Positions 20,679 through 32,510 of a stretch of 64,000 bases of DNA are shown here, one piece after another. Made by a program: the position numbers and the translations under genes. Position 1 is the stretch's first letter; each line of letters opens with the position of its first letter. The notes beneath the pieces are model-generated. The model did not search any database and had not been told where the DNA came from. It saw only the letters and a list, made by a program, of their open reading frames with translations. Origin of the DNA: Dipteronia dyeriana (taxonomy: Eukaryota > Streptophyta > Magnoliopsida > Sapindales > Sapindaceae); contig CM065297.1 in NCBI GenBank assembly GCA_032871835.1, forward strand, positions 45,078,203 through 45,142,202, read 5' to 3'.

Positions 20679-21370
20679 AAGACCGTTAATACATAATACA
20701 CTGCTCACCACCGAAATGTTTAAGGTTTAAAAAGCAAAAACTAAACGATATAAAATTTCTCTAGATAATGACACCTATCTCTGGCATCTAAGGCTTGGCC
20801 ATATTAACCATGACCAGATTAATAAACTAGTAAAAAGCGGACTTTTAAGTGAATTAAAGATTGACACCTTACTTGCCTACGAATCTTGTCTATAAGGTAA
20901 GATGACTAAGAGACCGTTTACTGGAAAAGGGCATAGAGCTAAAGAATCACTAGATCTTATATATACGAACCTCTGCGGACTAATAAATGTTAAAGTTAGG
21001 GGTGGTTATGAGTATTACGTCACCTTTATAGATGACTACTCAAGATACAAATACGTCTACCTAATGCAACGGAAGTCGGAAATATTTGAAAAGTTCAAAG
21101 AATTCCGAGCTGAAGTTTAGAATCAATTAGGTAGGACTATCAAGTCACTATGATCAAATCGTGGAGGTGAGTACCTTGACCAAGAGTTTGAAGACTTTCT
21201 GGTTGAGCATGGGATAGTTTCCTAACCACAGCTCCTAGTACACCTCTGCAAAATGGTGCAGTGGAGAGGAGAAATATAACCCTAATGGAAATGGTAAGAT
21301 CTATGATTAGGTTCTCATCATTACCAAATTCCTTCTAGGGATATGCGTTACAAATAGCGGCATACATTTT
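20679..21370 (+). pseudogene. copia B part 2: pre-integrase and integrase N-terminal half
   Basis: Continuation of the copia B polyprotein. YLWHLRLGHINHDQINKLVKSG is the HHCC region (about 20770-20840). The cysteine pair is damaged (AYESC). KMTKRPFTGKG follows, and then the integrase core: YVTFIDDYSRYKYVYLM and SNRGGEYLDQEF. Both visible catalytic aspartates are changed (YTNLCG for a usual T-D-x-C-G, SNRGG for SDRGG), so the enzyme is dead. Stops at 20893 (TAA), 21118 (TAG) and about 21151 (TGA) each fit a C-to-T change of CAA, CAG or CGA. The piece ends at 21370 where element H is inserted, and continues at 31693. Confidence 0.8.
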
Positions 21371-23894
21371 TGTTAGGTTTTAGTTTGTGTTGGCATTAAT
21401 TCCATATCAAAATGATGTTTACTTGTAATGATTTTAGTTGTTTAGATTCATGATGATTCAAGCTTCAAAGAAGAAGGAACAACTAGTCAAAGCAAGTTCA
21501 AAGTCTTCAAAGAGAAAGGATACAATATGGTTCTACAAAGGTATACTAAGACCTTATCTTTCTTTTACAAGGCTTAGGCACACACACACAATTCATTCAT
21601 ATGTGTCCCTGCATCGTTGTGCACAATTATAGGCACACACATACAATTCATTCATATGTGTCCCTGCATCGTTGTGCACCATGTATAACATATTCACAAA
21701 CTTGAAGATGAATGCTCATGCATTGGTATGGAAATAACATGTTTTGGAAAATGCATGATTGGAGACTATTTATATGTAGTTTGTATGTGTATATGTTTGT
21801 ATAATATGGATATTAAACTTGAATTTAGTCTTAAATCATTCTTGATTGAGTTCCGGTCATTTCAGTTACTCATACTATTGATTTCAAGCTCTAAGTCAAA
21901 AGATACTACACTTTCAAGCTCTAAGTCGAATTATTATTTTTTGGGTTGAGTATCTTATCTTTCTATGTCCGTGAGAGAGTTACGGTTCATAATCTGCAAA
22001 CAGATTCAAATTCCGAGTTCGGAGGCTAAAGAACGGTCGAAGAACGCGAGAGGAGTAAAAGGAGTTGCACCATGGCCAAAGGCCATCAAATGGTGCAAGA
22101 GATTGCGTGTGGCCACCTCGGCCGTAACTCCTTGCTGCCCCGAGATGCCCACGGGCCATCTCCGGGAAGCATTATCAAAGGGGGCATTTTGGTCATTTTG
22201 CTTCTATTCTTTCCCTTTCCTTTATATTTCCCTTCCATCTCACATTTCATTCTAAGAAGAAATTCAAAAGTTGAATGCAGAATTTTCTCTTCATATTTTC
22301 TCACCTTCCAAACAACCTAAATTCTTCATTTGAACTCTGATTTGAGTGATTTGAAGTTGAGTGTTTGCCTAATCATCCTCCATCTTTTCTCTGAAGGTTT
22401 GAGTTAGTTTTATTGCTGTTTTTTGGAGTCTAAACTCACAACAACGGGACTGCACCAAAATCTACTAAGGTATTGATTTTCTTTCAAAGTTTTCTTTTAA
22501 AACATGGTCAATTGCCTTGGGTTTTCTTCTTCAACATATATATGTGTCTTGTGATTGTTTTGATTTGAGTTTTGAACTCATTTATAGCTAGATTGAGTTT
22601 CAATTGAAATCTCACATGTTGAGTTAGGTTTTGATTTTTCCTATGTTTTCACATGTTTGGGATTGTATTGTGCGAGCTTTGATTCTAGGACTATTTGATG
22701 ATCTTTGATTGATTGATTTTGTGAAAAATAGTTCCTCACATGTATTAGGCTCTCTTTGGCCTAAATCTCACAATGATACATGTGCTTGTGTATTTTTGAG
22801 CTATTCATGTGTTTTGTTGAATCTATTAATAGGAATATGCTCTAGAACTTTAGCTTTAATCTAAATGACTTTGTCATATGATTTTGCATGTTTTGGTTTA
22901 TGAGATTTAAACTTGATTATGAGTTAATTGAACATATCTTGTGATTCAAGTTTTAGATCTATGCATGTATCTAGGTTGTAATTAATGTTGAACATATCTT
23001 ACAAGATCTAGATGGATTAAACTTGCATGATTGACTAGACTACATTTGATTTGTGCATTCATGCTCATGCTAGTATTTTCCATAGGATGTGTTGATCATA
23101 ACATTCTATGTTGCGTGCATGTTTGCGTTTTGCATTCATGATCACCTAGATGCCTTGTGAGAAGGAAGTCTTGACAATAGGTGTGAGACCTATGTTGTTT
23201 AGCAAGAAAGTCTTGTCAAGAGGTGGAAGACTTCGGATAGTTGAGCAAGAAGTCTTGCCTAGGGTCATGAGGATCTAGAAGAGTGAGCGAGGAAGTCTTG
23301 ACTAGAGTCGGGAGGACTCGGATAGTTAAGCAGGAAGTCTTGCCTAGGGTCTTGAGGATCCGGAAGGGTGAGCAAGGAAGTCCTGACAAGAGGTGTGAGG
23401 CCTCGGATTGTTGAGCCAGAGGGCGGCATCTTCATGAGTAGGATAAGAGGGTAGTTTCTAGGTGAAGAGGTCACTTGAGAGATTGTACTCATCTTATCTA
23501 CTAGTGGATTTTGTTTGCCGGTGGTTGCTAACCCGTGGATGTTTCCTCTTCGGAGGTTTACCACGTTATATCTTGTGTCAACTTTTCTCTATCCCTATCT
23601 CTCTTATATTTGTATTTGTTATTTGAATACTATGGATAAAACTCTATATGTAAGCTGACTTCCTTTCTATAATATAGATTGTGTAGGTGGTACAATTACT
23701 AGTTTGTATCACACTTTACTTGTTTTTAATATTGATTAAGTATCTTTAATTGATATATATATATATTGTGATATAATCAATCTAGAGGGACAAACTTATG
23801 TTTGTTTCTAAGGGAGTCGAAAAAGGAGTATAACCTATTCACCCCCCCTCCCCTCTAGGTTAGCATTGAGCATTTAACCGTGTTTGTATTTTCA
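21371..23894 (+). mobile_element. 5' LTR of element H
   Basis: A 2524-bp LTR. Small open frames in it (for example 22072-22320) are not genes, because the second LTR carries diverged, differently broken versions. It contains short repeats (GGCACACACA..ATTCATTCATATGTGTCCCTGC twice near 21575-21675) and a segment of repeated AGGAAGTCTTG motifs at about 23165-23410. The end CACCCCCCC..CTCTAGGTTAGC is typical of Sirevirus LTR ends. Confidence 0.88.
23165..23410 (+). repeat. degenerate repeats with AAGTCTTG core in the H LTR
   Basis: Units of about 55-60 bp around GGAAGTCTTGACTAGAGT..GAGGACTCGGATAGTTGAGCAAGAAGTCTTGCC occur about four times. The 3' LTR has the same array at about 30865-31150. Confidence 0.65.
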
Positions 23895-23895
23895 A

Positions 23896-23911
23896 TTGGT
23901 ATCAATGCAGG
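23896..23911 (+). promoter_or_regulatory. primer binding site of element H
   Basis: TTGGTATCAATGCAGG follows the 5' LTR by one base. It matches the initiator-Met type site TGGTATCAGAGC except for two bases and is the usual copia primer. Confidence 0.7.
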
Positions 23912-23996
23912 ACACTAAATTGTACTTAGTAAGAGTCCAGGTGATAAATTCACGGTTTTGCAAAGCTTTTTAAGTCATGGTTTACAAGATGATGTA

Positions 23997-25984
23997 ATGG
24001 CGGAAGGAGCCTCAAATACTAGGCCACCATTACTTCGAGGCACTAACTATGGGCATTGGAAGTTGAGGATGAAAGCCTACATCCGCTCTATAGATGAAAG
24101 GGCTTGGATGGTAGTGGAAAAAGGTTATAGTCCTCCTACCAAGGTTCAAGAGGATGGAACCATAATACTCAAGCCAATGAGTGAGTGGACAACCAATGAG
24201 TTTGAGGTTGTTAAGTGGCATCATCATGCTATGAATGCCATCTTTGGAGAAGTTAATGGCATAAATTCTCCTACATTCAAAATCTTGAATTCGTAAAGGA
24301 AGCTTGGGATACTCTCCAAGTTACTAATGAAGGAACCTTAGCGGTGAAGAAATCAAGGCTTCAAATGTTGACATCACAATTTGAAGGTTTAAGTATGGGT
24401 GAAGAAGAAAAGTTTGAAGACTTCCAATTCCGGCTTCTTCACATTGCTAACCAATGTCAAGCAGTTGGAGTACCATTGAGGAAAGCAAGGATGTGGATAG
24501 CGTTTAAATTGGAAAATCCTTAGGTCTCTTCTTAAGAGATTTAAATCAAAGGTGACTACCATTGAGGAAAGCAAGGATGTGGATAGCATGAACATTGATG
24601 AGTTGCTTGGGTCTCTTCAAACTTATGAGATGTGCTTGAAGCCAAAGATTAAGAGTAAGGGAATCGATCTCAATGCTATTGAAAAGAGTGATGATGAAAA
24701 TAAAGAGATGGCTCTTTTGGTTAGAAAGTTCAAGAAGTTTTTAAAGAAGAATGCCAAGCCTAGAGGCAAATCTTCTAAGGAAAAGGGAGTTAAGAAAACC
24801 TCATCTCCAAGGAATGAGAAGAATAGCCAAGCCATGAAAAAGAAAGATGTTCAATGCTACAATTGTCATGGTTTCGGTCACTTTGCTAGTGAGTGCACCA
24901 AGAAGCCATCTAAGAAAGACAAGAAAGGCAAAGTGTTGGCGGCTACATTGAGTGATGATAATTCTAGTGATAATGAGAGCTCTAGTAGTGAGTCTTCAAG
25001 TGATGAAGAGATGGTGAGCAACTTTGTAGCTCTAATGACTTCTCATTCTCCACTAGATGTTGATGGTACAATATCTTTGAACAAGAACTTTGATACAAAT
25101 CATCATAGAAGCTCTAGTTCCATTCCTACTAATCTTGAGTTGTTGGCCAAGATAGAGAAGCTTGAAGAAGATAAAGATAATGCTCTAAGAGAGGTAGTTG
25201 AGAAGGATGATTTGATCAAGAAATAACTAGATGAGTTTGTAATTGTCACTCATAGACTTCTTGGTGAGAAAGGTGATGTTATGAAGAAGTTTAGAGAACT
25301 TGAAAAGATAAACCTTGAGAAGGATAATGTGATATCTTCTTTGAAGAAGAGAGAACAAGAATTAATTGAAGAGATATACATGGCTAAGGAAGCCATTAAG
25401 GACTTGGTGAAGACGACTTGGTAGTTGAAGAGGAGCCCTTGGAAGTACCACTTTCTACTCACTTGGATGAAGTCGTGATTGATAAGAAACCACACAAGAA
25501 GAGAAGACCAAAAACCAAGAAGAAGTTGGCAAATAAGGTATCTTTGCAAACTCCTCTTGAAGCTAGTTCAACTCCAAAATGTACAATCTCATCTTTTATT
25601 CCAATTTGCCATTATTGCAACACAATATGTCACATTAAGCCTAGGTGTTATAAATATACTGAAAAATGCAAATTAGGAAATGAATCTAGAGATAAGGAGA
25701 TTAAACTTCAACTTGAACATGCTAAAGTCTTGAAAGTTGAGAAACATGATAATATTGCTAAGCATGAGAAAAAGTTGTGGAGTAGAAAGAAAACTAATAT
25801 TGTTCAACTTGACAAAGCTTGTGTTGAAAATGTTAAGGAAGAGTGTGTTAATAATATTCTTGTTAATCAAGTCATTGAAGAATTTTACTCTAGATTTAAC
25901 ATGGTTGTCAATGATGATATTGGAAATGTTTGTGTAGGTACACCCAAAAACAAGTGGTTCAAGGGTGAGTGCTCTTATTACTAA
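23997..25984 (+). pseudogene. gag of element H, two zinc knuckles, frameshifted
   Basis: Copia-type gag. The ATG at 23997 (MAEGASN) opens a domain with LLRGTNYGHWKLRMKAYI and EWTTNEFEVVKWH (gag N-terminus), ended by a stop at 24296. The following part continues in another frame (KEAWDTLQVTNEGT, LTSQFEGLSM). The frame 24552-25226 has a Lys-rich linker, a CCHC knuckle CYNCHGFGHFASEC (about 24857-24898) and a Ser/Asp-rich and then coiled-coil-like stretch. After a stop and shift, 25418-25984 has a second knuckle CHYCNTICHIKPRC. Sirevirus gag proteins are long and knuckle-bearing in this way. No protease motif follows, so the pol part is missing. Confidence 0.8.
24471..24587 (+). repeat. 31-bp duplicated patch in H gag
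   Basis: The same 31 bases (TACCATTGAGGAAAGC to GTGGATAGC) stand at 24471-24501 and 24557-24587. In the second copy they encode TIEESKDVDS, as expected for gag. In the first they are read in a different frame and the normal reading is lost, so the first copy looks like a templated patch. Confidence 0.7.
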
Positions 25985-27664
25985 TATAAGAAGCACATGT
26001 GAGATAGCTTTGAGGCAATATATCAATTGTGTTGAGAATTCTTGCTTGCTAACTTTATACTTCATGTATTGATATGAACTTGGTTATCTCACATCATGCT
26101 TGTTATGATGGTCAAAATTTGTTGGTTAACTTTAGAGAAGTTCTTTTTATATATGTGTTGATTGAGTTGAGATATTATACTTTTTATACTCTTGTTGTGA
26201 AACATCGTCAACTCGATGTCATGAGGACATTCAAGGACAGAGTGCTCATAAAAAGGGCGGAAGTATAATATTTGGTGAATATAATGTGAAAAAGGTATCT
26301 CTATACTCTAATGCATGCTCTTTTAGATAATCATCTTTTGACTCAATTTTTGATATACATCTCATAGCATGTCATATTAGAGAATTTTGTATAGCATATA
26401 TATGGTTCTCATTGACATTTGTTATTTTAGGATCTAATAGTGATATTGTTCACATTGATCTTAACTTTGATGATTGTTTGTGTATAGTATATTGAGTGGC
26501 ATTACTTTTGATAATATGAGCTTCATATTCTTTGAAAGCTACATATTAGAGAAGTAATGATCTTGAATAAGTCTCCTCTTATTGCTTTTAGATCATGTGC
26601 TTATGAGCCATAAAATCTTGGTTTTCTAAAATTGCATCTTGTTTCTCTTATATGTTTTGCTAGTAGGTTGAGTTTACTAATATGTAAACATTAGATACAC
26701 CTTGAAGTTTTTGTGCTTAAGTACATTTAAAATGACCTGTGGTTAGTATCCATTTTGCTTCGGCAAATACATAGAACTCAACGAGCACCTTCATGAAAAG
26801 GGCTACACACATTGGTTTTGAAAGCTACCAAATGTTGAAAAGAGCTACACCATTGTGATGAGTGAAATCCACCATGAAGTGAATTTTGTATATATTAAAA
26901 AAATGGAAAAATCAAAGAAGTGTTGAAATGGAATCATAAAAAAAAATCTTTGATTCAAAGCCTAAAAAGAAAAGGAGGAAGGCTTAAAAAGGAGTATAGT
27001 TGAAAATTAAATGAGCTCAGGTTGAAAAACAGAAATAGGGTGACGGGCCACATGCACACACACGCTCATATGTTGAAATCTATTCTCTTAAAAGCAAAAA
27101 TTCCGGATGATCATCGGTTTGAATTTTTATGAAAAAACCTTAAGATGAATAGTTATTGGAATTTGTTTGCATGTTGTTTATCAAACTACTTCTTGATATA
27201 TATTTAAAGCATATCTCTCACACACGCACTTTGTTTATGAGTATGATGATATTTTAGCAAGTGTTGAAGAATTATGGGAGAACTTGAAAAATCTTTGTGT
27301 ATCTCTCTTAGCATATGAAGCTTATTTTGTTCATATTTCTTCAAATTGCTTGAATGTGTGATTGTGTGAACATCTTTGTGAACTTTATGCTATCATTGAT
27401 TTTAGTTATAACATCTATCAAGGGGGAGCATTGTATGCTAGACATTGTTCTCTTTTTTGATATGTTCACATGCTTCATTTTGTTTCATGTTGGCATATTT
27501 TGACTTAATGATACTTGTAAGATAGTACTCACTATCCTTGTCTTACATGATGATTTATTCTTAAGTCATATGTCTTTGTTTTTATATCTTTGTGACTAAT
27601 ATGCTTGTTTTGTCTTTCACTCACTTTTGTTGTATGTATATAGCATCTTATAAGACAAGAACAA
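25985..27664 (+). other. noncoding internal region of element H
   Basis: No coding domain is visible where protease, integrase, RT and RNase H would be expected. The region is AT-rich. A polypurine-like tract CAAGGGGGAGC lies at about 27420-27430, like those near the 3' LTR. Confidence 0.7.
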
Positions 27665-28699
27665 ATGGGAAGAACTAAGATTACCGGAAGTGGAAATCAA
27701 TTGAATCCCGTTGTGAAAGCCAAGTCTACCTCAAAAGGATCCAAAGCTTCAAGGACAAAAGATTTATGGATCTTTGGAACTAAGAAGATATTTCAAAAGA
27801 GAGTCATTGGCTTTGGTAAGAGTAAAGATTCTCATGTTCTTATAAATTGAGAATCTTGGGTGAGCATGTTAAGAGTTGTGAATGATACTCTTGTTAGAGA
27901 GTTTTATCTTAAATATAGACAAAGTGCCACCTTATTAGACGCTTTGATGGAAATTAGGGGTGTTGTGTTTACAATTAACCCGAAAAACATTAACAAGTTT
28001 CTTGGGCTATCTAATGACATAGATTCTAATTTTCTAGATGTGGATGTCATTGAGAATCTTAATATCATGGGTAGAACTCTTTGTGACAATGCTTCTTTTG
28101 AGTGGAAAGGTAAAGCATATATTAGTCAACATGAGTTAATTAAGGCTAGTGCATTTTGGCATCTATTCATTTGCACTAACATTATTGGATCTTCGAATTC
28201 AACCGAGTTGAGTAAGGACAAGATCAAAATAGTGTATGCCTTGGTGACTAATCAACCTATAAACCTTGGAGATCTTCTCATGTATTACATTGATAGTGTG
28301 GCTTTCTCTACTAGAGGTGATAAAAAGCTTGCATTACTGGGGTTTATTACTTCATTGTGTTTAGCTCGTGGGGTTAAGAGTAGAGAAGATGATATGTTTG
28401 TTCAACCCTTGGAAAAGTATTATGATAAATGTGTTTCATACATGTCATATAAGAATAAGGGTAAGACTTGTGATACTTTTGGACTATTTAGTAGTTCTCA
28501 AGTTGATAGTCATGTGATTAGCACAAACATTCTTCCGGATTAGGCTATACAATTGAAGGAGAAGGTTGATGAACTTAGTGCTATAGTTGTTCAACAAGAT
28601 GCTAGGATAAAAGAGTTGGAGGAGTGCATTGCTTCAAGTTCAAAACCACCTCTCAAGCATTATGTTAGATCAACTACTCGCACAACTTTCTTTGGTTGA
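27665..28699 (+). pseudogene. envelope-like ORF of element H (putative plant transposon protein)
   Basis: One reading frame of 344 codons before the final stop, with only two internal stops (27848 TGA, 28541 TAG). It begins MGRTKITGSGNQ with a basic, Ser/Lys-rich leader. A domain follows with LVREFYLKYR, GVVFTINPKNINKFLGL, WKGKAYISQHELIKASAFWHLF and LARGVKSREDD. It ends in a likely coiled coil (KEKVDELSAIVVQQDARIKELEE). The FYLKY...INKFLGL pattern recalls the 'putative plant transposon protein' domain (PF20167, from memory). Sireviruses carry an envelope-like ORF at this place, between pol and the 3' LTR. No clear signal peptide or membrane segment is visible, so a membrane role is not supported. 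Confidence 0.6.
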
Positions 28700-29169
28700 A
28701 CAAGTAGCTAGTATTTGAGTCTTGAGGTTTATTTCTTAACTTTTGGCATCATTTCATATCAAAAAGAGGGAGAAAGAGATGCAAGTTACTTAGTTTCTTT
28801 TTATGTTGTTTTTGTGAACTTTTAAACTTTCAATGGCATGTAATATTTAGTCTTAAGATTTGGTTAAGAATTCTTGTGTTTTGGCATGTATTGAGGGGGA
28901 GATACATGTATTTGTTGACTTTATTGTATATTCTTATCCATATTATATGTTGTCATTTGTTGTTTTTCTCTTGTATATGCATTGTGCTTTGAGATGATTT
29001 GTAGGTTGCTTCAAGAGAAGATCAAGATGAAGTTCAAGAGTTGATAAAGATTAGTTATAGGAATCTTACTCATTGTAATATGAGGGAGTGATTTTGTGAC
29101 CTATCTTCATTTTTATATTTGTAGTAAATGTATATGTGTTTTGACATGGAATTTTCCAAAGGGGGAGAT
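28700..29169 (+). other. 3' untranslated region and polypurine tracts of H
   Basis: Noncoding. It has TGAGGGGGAGATAC at about 28892 and CAAAGGGGGAGAT at 29157-29169; the latter touches the 3' LTR and is the functional polypurine tract. Repeated tracts of this kind are a reported Sirevirus trait. Confidence 0.65.
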
Positions 29170-31493
29170 TGTTAGGTTTTAGTTTGTGTTGACATTAATT
29201 CCATATCAAAATGATGTTTACTTGTAATAATATTAGTTGTTTAGATTCATGATGATTCAAGCTCCAAAGAAGAAGGAACAACTAGTCAAAGGAAGTTCAA
29301 AGTCTTCAAAGAGAAAGGATGCAATATGGTTCTACAAAGGTATACTAAGACCTTATCTTTCTCTTACAAGGCTTAGGCACACACACACAATTCATTCATA
29401 TGTGTCCCTGCATCATTATAAACCATTATAGGCACACACATATAATTCATTCATATGTGTCCCTGCATCATTGTTCACCATGTATAACACATTCACAAAC
29501 TTGAAGATGAATGCTCATGCATTGGTATGGAAATAACATGTTTTGGAAAATGCATGATTGGAGACTATCTCTATGTAGTTTGCATTCTAGTGTGAATTGT
29601 GTTTGTATGTGTATATGTTAGTATAACTTGGATATTGAACTTGAATCTATGTTAGGCACACACATAATCCATGTCCGTGAGAGAGTTACAGTACGTAATC
29701 CATAAACGGATTCGAATTCCGAGTTCGGAGGCCAAAGAACGGTCAAAGAGGAGTGCAAGGGAGTTGCACCATGGCCAAAGGCCATCAATTGGTGCAAGCC
29801 TGAGATGGCGTGTGGCCATCTCGGCCACAACTCCTTGCTGCCCCGAGATACCCACGCGCCATCTCGGGTAAGCATTATCAAAGGTGGTATTTTGGTCCTT
29901 TTGCTTCTATTCTTTCCCTCTCCTTTATATTTCCCTTCCCTCTCACATTTCATTCTAAGAAGAAATTTAAAAGTTGAGTGCAGAATTTTCTCTCCAAATT
30001 TTCTCACCTTCGAAACACGATACCTTCTTCATTTGAACTCCGATTTGGGTGATTCGAAGTTGAGAGTGTTTTTCAATTTATCCTCCATCTTTTCTCTGAA
30101 AGTTTGTTAGTTTTATTGTTGTTTTTTGAGTCTAAATTCACAACAACGGGACTGCACCAAAATCAACTAAGGTATTGATTTTCTCTCAAAGTTTTCTTTT
30201 AAAACTTGGTCAATTGCCTTGGGTTTTCTTCTTCAACATATATATGTGTCTTGTGATTGTTTTGATTTGAGTTTTGAACTCATTTATATCTAGATTGAGT
30301 TTCAATTGAAATATCACATGTTGAGTTAGGTTTTGATTTTGCCTATGTTTTCACATGTTTGGGATTGTATTGTGCTAGCTTTGATTGTATGACTATTTGG
30401 TGATCTTTGATTAATTGATTTTGTGAAAAATTATTCCTCACATGTATTATGCTCTCTTTGGTTGAAATCTCACAATGATACATGTGCTTGTGTTCTTTTG
30501 AGCTATTCATGTGTTTTGTTGAATCTATGAATAGGAATATGCTCTGGAACTTTAGCTTTAATCTAAATGACTTTGTCATATGATTTTAGCATTTTTTTGG
30601 TTTATGAGATTTAAACTTGATTATGTGTTAATTGAACATACCTTGTGATTCAAGTTTTAGATTTATACATGTATCTAGGTTGTAATTTATATTGAACATA
30701 TCTTACATGATCTAGATGGATTAAACATGCATAATTGACTAGACTACATTTGATTTGTGCATTCATGCTCATGTCTAGTATTTTCCATAGGATGTGTTGA
30801 TCATAACATTCTATGTTGCATGCTTGTTTGCGTTTTGCATTCATGATCACCTAGATGCCTTGTGAGAAGGAAGTCTTGACAATAGGTGTGAGACCTATGT
30901 TGTTGAGCAAGAAAGTCTTGGCAAGAGGTGGGAGACCTCAGATTGTCAAGAAAGGAAGTATTGACTAGAGTCGGAAGGAATCAGATAGTTGAACAAGAAG
31001 TCTTGCCTAGGGTCGTGAGTATCCAGAAGGGTGAGCGAGGAAGTCTTGACTAGAGTCAGGAGAACTCGGATAGTTGAGCAAGAAGTCTTGCCTAGGGTCG
31101 TGAGGATCCAGAAGGGTGAGCGAGGAAGTCTTGACAAGAGGTGTGAGGCCTCGGATTGTTGAGCAAGAGGACGGCATTTTCATGAGTAGGATAGTAGGGT
31201 AGTTTCTAGGTGAAGGGGTCATTTGAGAGATTGTACTTGTCTTATCTACTAGTGGATTTTGTTTGCCGGTGGTTGCTAACCCGTGGATCTTTCCTCTTCG
31301 GAGGTTTACCACGTTATATCTTGTGTCAACTTTTCTCTATCCCTATCTCTCTTATATTTGTATTTTTTATTTGAATACTATGGACTCTATATGTAAGTTG
31401 ACTTTCTTTCTATAATATAGATTTTGTATGTGTTTCAATTACTTGTTTGTATCACACTTTAATTATTTTATAAATTGATTAAGTGTATTTAAT

Positions 31494-31495
<2 letters not shown>

Positions 31496-31549
<54 letters not shown>
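31496..31549. repeat. (AT)n microsatellite
   Basis: An uninterrupted 27-unit AT repeat in the H 3' LTR. The 5' LTR has only a short version at about 23752-23766. Confidence 0.9.
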
Positions 31550-31552
<3 letters not shown>

Positions 31553-31624
31553 GATACAAGCAATCTAGAGGGACAAACTTTTGTTTGTTTCTAAGGGAGT
31601 CGAAAAAGGTGTCTAACCTATTCA

Positions 31625-31649
31625 CCCCCCCCCCCCCCCCCCCCCCCCC
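31625..31649. repeat. poly(C) run, 25 bases
   Basis: Homopolymer at the LTR end; the 5' LTR has the interrupted tract of seven C, T, four C instead. Confidence 0.9.
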
Positions 31650-31692
31650 TCTCTAGGTTAGCCATGAGCATTTAACTATTTTTGAATTTTCA

Positions 31693-32096
31693 TTTTTTAA
31701 TCTAGTGCCATCTAAATCTATTCCAAAGACTACCCTAAAGTTGTGGAATGGTCTTAAAGTTAGTTTACGATATTTTTGCATATGGGGGGGGGGGGGGGGG
31801 GGGGGGGTCCAACACATGTGCTAAAGAACAGAAGTGGAAAGCTAGACTCCAAGTCTGTGGTCTGCCAATTTGTAGTATACTCCACAAAGACTAGAGGTGG
31901 ACACTTCTATAATCCCGAAGATAACAAAGTATTTATATCAACAAATGCAACGTTTGTTGAGGACAATAATATTAGTGACCATAAAACTCGTTCTAAGATT
32001 GTATGAATGAGTTGAAGCCTGGTGAGACTAGTGCTTCATCAATAAAAGTTGTTGATCCACAAACATCTGAAATTCAGATTGTTCCTGATCAGGATA
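31693..32096 (+). pseudogene. copia B part 3: integrase C-terminal region
   Basis: The reading resumes after element H with NLVPSKSIPKTPLELWNG and SLRYF, the usual sequence downstream of the integrase core in copia. A run of 24 G at 31784-31807 follows, encoding a glycine tract in place of the short CIWGCP-like segment of relatives. Then HVLKNRSGKLDSKSVVCQF, YNPEDNKVFISTNATFVED and a linker. The piece ends in DQD at 32096, where the CACTA element is inserted, and continues at 34602 with TLPPRRS. Confidence 0.8.
31784..31807. repeat. poly(G) run, 24 bases
   Basis: Homopolymer inside copia B coding sequence, 135 bp from the 25-base poly(C) run of element H. Confidence 0.9.
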
Positions 32097-32124
32097 CATT
32101 ATAAGAAAATTGGCCTATAGGGAT

Positions 32125-32510
32125 GAAATTTATTGGGACGAATTTTATTCGTCCCAATAAAACATCTATTTGGACACAATAACGTATTCTTCCCTAAACG
32201 TTTAAAATCTAAAGAAACTTTTAGGGACAAAAAAATTTGTCCCAACAGAACGTCGATTGGGATGAATCAAATTATTCGTCCCTAAAGATGACAAACTCGA
32301 TGAGACTTTTAGAAACGAAAAATATTTGTCCCAATAGACATTCTATTGGGATGAAAAAAGTTATCCATCCCTAAAAAGTGTAAAAATATCGAGACTTTTA
32401 GGGACGAAAATAATTTGTCCCAATAAGATGTGTACTGCGATGGAATTAATCATTTGTCCCAGTAGAATGTCTATTGGGATGAAAATTATTCGTCCCTAAA
32501 AAGTTTAACA
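32125..32510. repeat. left subterminal repeats of the CACTA element
   Basis: Repeats of TTGGGACGAA, TTAGGGACGAAA and ATTCGTCCCTAAA in both orientations, spaced about 40-70 bp. The mirror region at 34220-34580 has the same motifs. Confidence 0.8.

Larger units (their letters stand above)
21371..31692 (+). mobile_element. non-autonomous Sirevirus-like copia element H
   Basis: A 10.3-kb element with LTRs of 2524 and 2523 bp (21371-23894, 29170-31692), both starting TGTTAGGTTTTAG and ending TTTTCA. The flanks are ATTTT on the left and TTTTT on the right, a target duplication with one mismatch. Removing the element joins the copia B reading (AYI|FNLVPSK). Inside are a primer site, gag with two zinc knuckles, a long noncoding stretch and an envelope-like ORF. 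Protease, integrase, RT and RNase H are absent. Long LTRs, the TGGTATCA-type primer site and a 3' ORF fit the Sirevirus group. Confidence 0.88.
29170..31692 (+). mobile_element. 3' LTR of element H
   Basis: A 2523-bp LTR aligned end to end with 21371-23894, with scattered substitutions and small indels. Two simple repeats have grown compared with the 5' LTR: (AT)n at 31496-31549 and a run of 25 C at 31625-31649. Confidence 0.88.

Noticed and set aside
22072..22320. Open frames in the H LTR (also 29618-30110)
   Set aside because: They lie inside LTRs and are not conserved as protein between the two LTR copies.
24552..25226. Host zinc-finger gene
   Set aside because: The CCHC knuckle is in frame with copia gag sequence between two LTRs of element H.
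31776..31812. Glycine-rich protein start
   Set aside because: The glycine tract is the translation of a 24-base G run inserted in copia B.
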